A stretch of DNA of 64,000 bases, taken from assembly GCA_014871385.1 (NCBI GenBank), contig CM026426.1, positions 16,182,183 to 16,246,182 of the forward strand. The letters are read 5' to 3'. Below the pieces are notes generated by a model. It made no database searches and was not told the DNA's origin. It saw nothing but the letters and a program-made list of their open reading frames with translations. A program made the position numbers and the translations under genes. Within the stretch, counting starts at the first letter, position 1; each line of letters starts with the position of its first letter. Source of the stretch: Ceratodon purpureus. Taxonomy: Eukaryota > Streptophyta > Bryopsida > Pseudoditrichales > Ditrichaceae. Positions 56,740 through 64,000 of this stretch are shown piece by piece.

Positions 56740-57841
56740 GTTTGGAATCTGTTTTAACGCCCTTGCCTAATTTGGCGTCCACTTAAAGCAATTGAGAATT
56801 TTTCCTTTTTGATTTTTTTTTAATTTTTAGGATCTCAGACTTGATATAAGTATGCTCAGAATACACCATAATTCGTCAAAGCCTGGGTGGACCGGTGTTC
56901 TGAGGCGACGGATTCGAATTGACGTGGCAGCCCCAGGGTGCTGGTGCCGGGTTCAAATCCACCCCTCGACACTAGAACACCACGCTTTCCGATTTCCGAT
57001 GCGCAGTTGATAGTGCAATTTTTTTTATTTTTTTTTAAATTTTCTTCTTCTATAAATTATTTTCAACTGTAACTAATCTTTTACTGGATATAAAGATTTT
57101 ACTATCACCATTTTTTCAATACTTGGAATTATGTTCGACCATTAGCATAGTCTTATATAATTCTGAAACTAACTTTAAGCAACTGAGTATCCAAGGTTCT
57201 TTTCAGAAGTATGTTTATATTCCAAAGTCTAATTCAGTTGAGTAGCCCCATGGAAAATTTGAGAGACTCATTCCTTTTTTTGGCTCTCATAAAAATCGTT
57301 TTCTAGAAGCACATCTAAAAACCATGATATATTAAAACATGCATGACGTCACGTATATTTGGTTTTAGAAAAATCTGAACGGTGGTTAGGTGCCTTTATA
57401 AGTCTTCAATTTTTGAGCCAAATTATTTTTGAAAAATTCCAAAATCTCAAATCTTGATGAATTTCGAAAGAAGTAATTAAAAAATTACTGAAAACATTGA
57501 AGCTTGACTTTGTAAATTTTAGAGGCTGCACTTGTGGAATTGGTATATTTTTTGACTTGGATATCTTTGGAATTTGAGTGGTGGTTTGGTTATGAACATA
57601 TTTCAAGATTTTTTAATTATAAAAAAGCCTAATTTTAAGCTGTTTGTTTTGGACTTGAAATCTAAAATTTTTAGATGAAGGTCTTAAAATTGGAATTTTA
57701 ATTTGCAAATATTACTACATACACTTTGCAGTACATGGAGCATCCAGTAAAAATATTAGGCAAAAATATTAATTTAAACCCCTTTCTCTAAACTGACCGA
57801 AACAGCAAAAAGTTGTTTTGGCTCTCCTGGGCACTTAGGGG
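56740..57841 (-). repeat. Right long terminal repeat unit of the TTAA element
   Basis: Complement of the left unit 45543-46770 and of 51456-52405, more diverged from both than they are from each other. It includes the inverted tRNA-like GGGTTCAAATCC phrase near 56950 and ends CTTAGGGG before TTAA. Confidence 0.8.
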
Positions 57842-57975
57842 TTAAATTGCAATAAGTATGGATTTTGTTATGACCCACCCTGGCTTCATTTTGTTATTCT
57901 TTCTTAGACCATTTCTTTGCCTCTCCCTTGTTCTGGAGACGGGATGACATGGAATTACCAACATATTAAAAATAA
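57842..57975 (+). repeat. Repeat flanking the TTAA element, copy 1
   Basis: TTAAATTGCAATAAGTATGG and the following 115 bases (ACCCACCCTGGCTTCATTTTG and onward) are repeated at 59934-60070 with few differences. Homology starts exactly at the TTAA, so this copy shows genomic repeat sequence next to the transposon's right end. Confidence 0.8.
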
Positions 57976-57979
57976 TTTG

Positions 57980-58070
57980 ATTATAAAGAATCAAAATAAT
58001 ACATTGCAACGCCCCAGAAGCCGTTCATCCATGTGGCTCCAAACACCATCACAAAATCGATGCAAATCTG
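57980..58070 (+). repeat. Segment paralogous to 63617-63780, split by two insertions
   Basis: AAGAATCAAAATAATACATT and onward matches 63622 onward. The match continues at 58387-58480, and a CATGCTGTGAGCCCCATGAC block at 59358 matches 63797. The two gaps in this copy correspond to the small elements at 58074-58384 and 58497-59234. Confidence 0.7.
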
Positions 58071-58073
58071 CTA

Positions 58074-58384
58074 TGGTAGAGCGTCCAAAAATGGCGCAGT
58101 GCCAAAAATGGAGCTCTAGTCATCTTCTTTCAGAGGTACATAATAGCTTCCCCACCCAACAGTACCATGTACTGATGGAAAACATTATAGGGTGTGCGCC
58201 ATTTTAGAAACACCTATAAATCCATCTTCAAAATTCATAACTAATTGTAGAAGAATCCAAAAATGATGATTCCACTTGCTCCAACTTTTTAATTAGTTTC
58301 CCCATGCATGAAAAATATTTGCACTGCTAATTTCGCAGTAGATTCCCCAGGCTGAAATTTGCGCCATTATTGGACGCTCTACTA
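58074..58384. mobile_element. 311-bp MITE with TA target duplication
   Basis: Ends GTAGAGCGTCCAA(A/T)AATGG are inverted at the two sides, and TA flanks both (58072-58073 and 58385-58386). The paralogous segment near 63700 lacks the insert and shows the near-empty site. A TA duplication suggests a Tc1/mariner-type relative. An internal GTGCGCCATTTTAG partly repeats the end. The short open frame across it is not a gene. Confidence 0.8.
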
Positions 58385-58496
58385 TAAACATTTGCAAGTA
58401 AACCTTGCTGCATTTAAATGTATACTTAGAACTGATTTAATATTCAATCTACGTTAGTGTTAAATTATACGTAGTATATGAACATATATTTGTAAT

Positions 58497-59234
58497 GGGT
58501 GAGAGCACAATAAAGTGGACCACAAAGTGCAACATGTGATCACTAGGAAGTGAATATAAAGTGTGCTATTTTTTAAAGCTCAAAGCTGATTTTGAGCATT
58601 TTGGTGTAGTTTTTGAGCATTTTAGTCACTTTTTAGGGTGTCACAAGGTGTCTTATATACATCTTTGTAAAAAAAACATCCTCAATTGAAACTTATTTTG
58701 ACCGCTAGTTCTAAATCACAAAAATGAACTTTTTCAAAGTCTTAATTTCTTCATTTGGGGACCTCTATTGTCTTTAGAGGATGTTTTTTTCAATTTAAAA
58801 AACAATGTTCGGTGAAAAAAAACTCCCCAAAAGTTTCACGGAAAACAGCGTCTTAAAAACGTATTTTAGACACTTTTGGCCAATCTAGAATTCCAATCAC
58901 AGCTGTCTAAGATCATTTCTACAAGCGTAGTATACAAACGGAGGTCCCCGCGAAGTCAAAAGTGATTTTTGTCGTGAATACGATGTAAAACGATCACTTT
59001 TTCAAATGACAGCTTTCACTTTGTCCGACTTTATGGTATTCGTAGAGGTGTCTAAACTCAACATCTTCTTCCGCAAATTTGGGAAGTTGTAGAACATAAG
59101 GTCTAAATTCCGTATCCCAAACTTAATTTTTAATCAATAAGTCCTACATGCCACTTTCTCTACCGTTTACACATAGGACTGAAGTTGTCAAATAGTTAAC
59201 CACTTTTTTGGTACACTTTATTGTGCTTCCCACC
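58497..59234. mobile_element. 738-bp non-autonomous element with ends like the giant transposon
   Basis: The left end GGGTGAGAGCACAATAAAGTG and the complement of the right end GGTGGGAAGCACAATAAAGT match over about 25 bases. TAAT lies directly outside both (58493-58496, 59235-59238), a 4-bp duplication. The AAGCACA core and duplication length match the outer giant element (GGTGGAAGCACA, TAAA). No coding capacity. Likely a relative moved in trans. Confidence 0.68.
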
Positions 59235-59933
59235 TAATGCTTTATGGTTTTCAAGTTGAAGCAGTCATATACTTCTGGAAATAGATTACAAATTTACAAT
59301 ATTGACCCCATGACGGTTGCTTTGAACCAAGTCAGTCGTCGTAGGCCTATGAGCGTGACATGCTGTGAGCCCCATGACCAAAGCGTTCGGCCCCATGTCC
59401 GCTACTTCTGGAGCTGTGACCGTCGCTTCAGCCCCATACCCACTATTTTCTAATCCTCTTCCCCAAGTCTTCTGTACACAACTTCAAGAAAGGGTTCATT
59501 ACTTTCTTTTCTCCTTAGTTTTTATTTAGATTTTATATTCTTACACCATTCTCACATGGTATTTGAGCAGCAGTGAGAAACTCTCCATTTGAAAGCAACC
59601 CTTGTATGAAACCCCGTAATAAACAAAAAGAGGAAACCAGTAGAGAATCCACTGTAATTAGTTCCCCCTATTTTTGGCTAATAAATCTGTAACCTATTAC
59701 GCACATTTCCAATGCACTTAGAGAAGTTGCATCCATCCACTTCCCATACATCCATATTTCATCCATCCATTTTCTGCCATCTACAGAAGAATTGGGACAA
59801 GTTCATGTTCCCTTCAAATTTCAATAGATATGGATATTGTTATTCAGCTTCACTTGCTTCACTGAGACTTTACATTGCATTCATATTGTTTTTCATCCAT
59901 CCACCAAAGGATTAGTTCACTCTCAACTTTCTT

Positions 59934-60070
59934 TTAAATTGCAATAATTATGGATTTTGTTATGACCCACCCTGGCTTCATTTTGTTATTCTTTCTTAGA
60001 CCATCCCTTTGCCTCTCCCTTGTTCTAGAGACGGCATGACATGGAATTACCAACATATTAAAAATAATTA
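59934..60070 (+). repeat. Repeat flanking the TTAA element, copy 2
   Basis: Second copy of the segment at 57842-57975. It gives a comparison for the sequence next to the transposon boundary, since similarity stops upstream of the TTAA. Confidence 0.8.
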
Positions 60071-61681
60071 TAAATTAAAGAAGGGATTTTGGCTTTTCTA
60101 GTCTTCCTTTTCTACTTCTGGTTATTTAGTGTCCTAGTTTTTTCCCTCTTCTTCATGACATGGAATCTGCACCACGTTAAAAATAAATAAATAAGTAAAG
60201 AAATAAAAGATATAGCCATAGAACATAATTTATTTATTTTTATTATTCTTTTTTCTCTATTCCCTTCCTGTACACAGTACCTCCCATTCCCCATTATCTT
60301 TCTTTATTTTCTTCATGTTTTTTTTCCCTTCTTCTTCAAAGATTACTTCCATGGTAATAATGAATCCATGGGTTCTTTGTGAAACACGTGTATTTGTGGA
60401 AATTATGTTTTTTTTGTGAAACAAAGGGAATAAAATACTGCTACAAATAGTCATATAGGTGGGTACACAGTCATGTTGTTGCTGTAGTCAATGCACGTTA
60501 GATAAAATTTATTTTATTTATTTGCATTATCGTATACAACTCTGAGCTCATATTCCGCACATATTTTTAATTGAATCGCATTGTCACATTCAAGTCAGAA
60601 CAAGTTTCCGCATTTCAGAATTGAGTAAGACTGTAAGACACATTTATGCCTACAAAGACCTTTCTTTACGAGGTACTAATTCTAAACAAAGACTCCGAGA
60701 TCATTCGAATTGATTAATACGGTTTCAGTTAAATATCTGAGAGCTTCATTTTGTAATCTCTTTTTTGAAACAAGGAATAACATTTTAGAAAGGAACAAAC
60801 GAGGGGGGACACTATAACACTGGGAAACTAGAAAAGAATGGGGAAATAAATCTTTCAGCAATTAATGATAGGTGGGAAGCAATTTCAAGAATTGAGCAGC
60901 ACAATTTTCGAGCTCTAATCATGTCGGATATCTCCAACGTTGCATATCTTAAATTTGAAAGAAATATGAAATGAACAGCCTAGTGGTTTAATTAAATTGT
61001 TATGCCAAGGACTTCTTACCTCCCAAATAAACCCGGAAATTGACTACAGTATGCCATTTCGCAACAACAGTGTGAACAGTGGATTGCTTCAGTGAGCTTC
61101 TGGTACAGTAACAATCGCACCACAAATCCAATTTTCCGATTCTAACAAATTAATCAATAACGGTTAAATTAGAATCACGCGCCCAACCAAATATACCGGC
61201 AGAATCAAAATCATAGGTTCATACAAAGTTCAGATCAAGAATCAATTCCACTCTTACAATGTAAACTCCGGGTTCATTCATACTCAGAGAATCATTCACA
61301 CCGACAGAATCTTCGAATGCAACAAACTCTTTGGCATCAAGCGGTTTCTGTGAATGTAACAAAGTATGAGATACATTCACACATATGAGATATATTTTGA
61401 GATGAATACAGTCTTGAAAATTTCCGTGGATTCAGAGAAATCAGCGAAGGAATGCAATCAGAGATTGCAGCAGTTCACTTCTAAATTGAGACGTTGAATC
61501 CCATCCGTAGGTTTAACCAAATGTGCCGAAAAAACAATGTCTCAAAATTGATCCAAGAAGAATCACGGCCCATACTGTTCAGTGGAATCCGACCCAAAAA
61601 GTATATCCTCGACTCACATATTCAGACAAGCATAAACCTATCTACAATGCCATGGCCACAGCAACGATGCTTCAGCACATG
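60071..61681. other. AT-rich gap downstream of RING gene C
   Basis: I see no gene, terminal repeat or array here. Short open frames are AT-rich and not convincing. The last 200 bases are probably the 3' untranslated region of the minus-strand RING gene C. Confidence 0.45.
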
Positions 61682-63175
61682 TCACTCAACATTTCGGCCC
61701 CCGTGGTGGTACGCAGCCCCGAGGCGCCTAACCATCTCCACCGTAACTCCCACCTGCCGATCCTGGTCAGCATTCAGCTTCCCATCCCATTGTTTGACTC
61801 ACGCTGGATCAAGCTCGCACTCGCAGTAGGGGCAACGGTAATGGCTCGACTCGATCATCTTTGCCACGCATACGTGGTGGAAGAGGCAACCACAAGAACC
61901 AAGAATTGCTGCACGAGACACAAACCCTTTAAAACACACGGGGCACCACTCGTTCAGTGAGCCCATCCCTCCATCAATCGCCGGTACAGATTGTCGTGGA
62001 GGATATTCAAAAACCGCTCGCGGCCGCAAGATCAGGGTCTCCTGTTTGGCCTTCTTGAGAGCTGCCTCGGCTTCAACACGCACGGCCATGGCCTTCTTCT
62101 GATCCCGGACGGCCATGGACAGTGGACCGTTTTCCTCGGCAAGACTTCGCATGGCAAATCTTGCGGTCATCAACTCCTCCTGCAGCTTGGCCACCTTCTC
62201 AGAACTTGCCCGCACCACTTCAACCTGGGCCTTGTATTCGGAAGGTGTCCCACTGAGGAAAACTCTTCTCTGCTCCACCAAGGCCGCGTTACTCTCGGAT
62301 TCAGCCTTCGCCACGTCCTCCTCCGTGCACCTCTCCAGCACCGCCACCGCCAAGTCCCTCTCCTTCTGAAGTCCTCGCAGTACCTCCGCCGCGGCATCCG
62401 CAGCTGCTGTAGCCGCAGTCAACGCCCCCTCTGCTGCAGTCACCGACTCTGGTAAACCAGGAGTCAACGGTTGTCCACGGGCGAGATCCTTGATGATACC
62501 GCATAAGCCCTCAACTTGACACCGGAGAGCAACTAGACCAAGCTTGTATTGATTCTTCGTCGCCGTTGCTATACGTCTGCATCGACGCCCTTGTGCTTCA
62601 GCCACCCAATTCACCTCCAAGCCATGCACAAACGTCGCGCTAGCGGCCTTCAAGAACCGCATTGCAAAATAAGCATTATCCGGGCGATGTCCATAAACTT
62701 CAAAACAAAGCTTGGAAAACTGCCGAGCCTGGATCTTGCTGGTGCAGTTGACAAGCTCGTACCGATTCTGCTGCATCCCCGGCCTCCAGATCTCCTTGAT
62801 GTCACCCTCCAACACTTGCGGGTAGACCTTCCCCACATCATCTACCAGAGCACCCCGGTCGCACAAGCCCACATGGTTGGTGAAGAACTCATCCTTGTAC
62901 TCTGCCTCACGGCCCGCAAGAGCAGGAGCTACTGCAACCATGGGAGACTGCAACCCTACTGGAATACCACGAAGCTCGAATGTTGCATCCCACTCTGAGT
63001 TACCAATCTCGTATGCAAGATCCACTTCGGTCAAATCACCTTCACCTTGCAAGGAATGTGACCCGGATCCTTTCTCTTCCTCGCTATAATCGATGGATGA
63101 TCGACGCCTCCCACCTCGAGCACTGTTTGGAGTGTTGCCGCCCCTAGACACCTTCCGCTTCCTCTGAAACACCAT
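61682..63175 (-). pseudogene. RING gene C, close paralogue of gene A with a Trp-to-stop change
   Basis: ATG 63175 follows a splice-acceptor-like TACAG. The protein has a basic start, the shared N-terminal domain (YEIGNSEWDATFELRGIPVG, VGLCDRGALVDDVGKVYPQV, GLEVNWVAEAQGRRC), a coiled coil rich in Ala/Glu, and a RING (CPVC, CGCLFHHVC, CPYC). In gene A the RING is followed by DPAWVAQFDGKL; here it reads DPA, TGA at 61799-61801, then VKQWDGKL, and the frame continues to a TGA at 61682. The change is TGG to TGA. The truncated product would still contain the RING, so it may function. The start of another terminal-repeat unit lies beyond it at 63863. Confidence 0.75.
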
Positions 63176-63616
63176 ATTGACGTTCTCTCCAACCTGTATG
63201 TACAGCAGAATAGACGAATTAGGAAACTTAGAATCAAGCAAAGGAAATTCGCAACACAAAAGATCAAGCCTGTAACTCCACAATAGAGACAGTAGGAAAT
63301 CACCTCAACAGGCTCAACTGCACTGTTTTGCTGCAGCCGCACCCAAACAGCTCGAGCAGGCACAAAAGATGTGCGTGGAGTGCCATGCATGGTTCTCCAC
63401 CTTCTCAAAATCTAGATGGGACAGTCAGGGTCTGCTTTGTTCAATCCTTGGAGACAATGCATGCTCAAGTTAATGAGATTGGACGTGTTAGTGGTGCTGG
63501 ACTGATTGAGTTGGGAGACAATGCATTCGAGGACACCCACATTGTAGTCATGTAGCCGCTGAGATTAGACGTCGTCATCGAGTGGGACCATGGCATGCAG
63601 TTATGGGGTTTGATGA

Positions 63617-63862
63617 CAAAGAATCAAAATAATACATTGCAACTCCCCATAACCCATTCATCCATGTGGCCCCAAGCAACATCACAAACCGGATGCAAAT
63701 CCGCTGAATATTTGCAAGCCATTTAAATGTACACTTAGAACTGATTTCAATATTCAATCTATGTTAGTATAAATGTATAGGTAGAATTTGTTTCTAACAT
63801 GTTGTGAGCCCCATGACCAGAGCCTTGGGCCCATGTCCGCTACTTCTAGACCTGTGACCGTC
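63617..63862 (+). repeat. Uninterrupted paralogue of the 57980-59430 segment
   Basis: Contains the AAGAATCAAAATAATACATT, ATTTGCAAGCC and CATGTTGTGAGCCCCATGAC blocks in the same order as 57980-59430 but without the two small insertions, so it serves as the reference for their boundaries. Confidence 0.7.
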
Positions 63863-64000
63863 GCAGACGTAAGATTAACCTTGAAGCCTGATTTGCTTGG
63901 AATCTGTTACAAACTCCCTTGCCTAACTTGGCGTCCAGTTAAAGCAATTAGGAATTCTTCGTTTTTTAATTTTTTTTAATTTCTAGGATCTCAAATTCGA
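63863..64000 (-). repeat. Start of another terminal-repeat unit, cut by the window end
   Basis: CAGACGTAAGATTAACCTTG through TGGCGTCCAGTTAAAGCAAT and beyond matches 56712-56860 in the same orientation, so a further right-type unit of the TTAA family begins here. RING gene C would lie just inside it, as gene B lies inside the unit at 56740. Confidence 0.75.

Larger units (their letters stand above)
45543..57841. mobile_element. 12.3-kb element with TTAA duplication and CCC-starting inverted ends (piggyBac-like)
   Basis: The left end CCCGTAAGTGCCCAGGAGAG and right end CCCCTAAGTGCCCAGGAGAG (as complement) differ at one base. TTAA flanks both sides (45539-45542, 57842-57845). The flank after the right TTAA is duplicated at 59934 onward and that homology begins exactly at TTAA, which independently fixes the boundary. 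Imperfect terminal repeats reach about 1.1-1.2 kb. TTAA plus CCC is the piggyBac pattern, though Kolobok also uses TTAA. Contents are RING genes A (47650-49314, minus) and B (53338-55287, plus). No transposase is recognised, so it appears non-autonomous. A third copy of the terminal unit at 51456 suggests two merged elements. Confidence 0.78.

Noticed and set aside
57917-58207. 96-codon open frame on the plus strand
   Set aside because: It runs across the boundary of the MITE at 58074 and through a genomic repeat, so it is a chance frame.

Overview
The window looks like nuclear DNA of a streptophyte (a charophyte alga or an early-diverging land plant). The main reasons are a SET-domain gene whose closest recognisable relatives are the plant SUVR histone H3K9 methyltransferases, plant-style GT-AG introns, telo-box motifs in leaders, and very abundant DNA transposons. 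The species cannot be fixed from sequence alone; a Chara-like genome would fit, as a guess. Almost every recognisable gene lies in, or directly abuts, a mobile element.

Layout. (1) 1-2577 is AT-rich flank with one solo transposon-end-like sequence. (2) 2582-41316 is a 38.7-kb DNA transposon with inverted ends GGGTGGAAGCACACTAC and a TAAA target duplication. Its own part holds a RING-SUVR fusion gene (3434-9308, eight exons) and a DDE-type transposase gene on the minus strand (12749-40597), with GTAC-rich introns and ends. (3) A second giant transposon, a 23.4-kb hAT element (14747-38143, 8-bp duplication CCCTCACC, ends CAGGGTTTTCTAT), sits inside that transposase gene. Removing it and one duplication copy restores the reading frame. 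The hAT element carries a DUF659-type transposase plus an F-box-like protein, two RING proteins (one with a long coiled coil), a protein-kinase-like protein and several unknown ORFs. A TCGGAC/GTCCGA motif is scattered throughout it. (4) 41496-44753 is another transposase-like gene just outside the outer element. (5) 45543-57841 is a 12.3-kb element with TTAA duplications, CCC-starting ends and about 1.1-1.2-kb imperfect terminal repeats (piggyBac-like signature). It contains two RING genes and no recognisable transposase. (6) 57842-64000 contains small non-autonomous elements, a third RING gene of the same type (61682-63175, minus), and the start of another terminal-repeat unit.

Two themes recur. 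First, six genes with a C-terminal or internal RING finger, most with a similar order (N-terminal domain with an N/D-W-A/V motif, coiled coil, RING), occur in or beside three unrelated transposon types. With the F-box-like protein and the SUVR methyltransferase, this points to cargo that acts on ubiquitin and chromatin, possibly against host silencing (inference). Second, several of these ORFs are broken only by in-frame stops, mainly TAG, with no frameshift. I favour C-to-T decay of methylated transposons, but recoding is not excluded.
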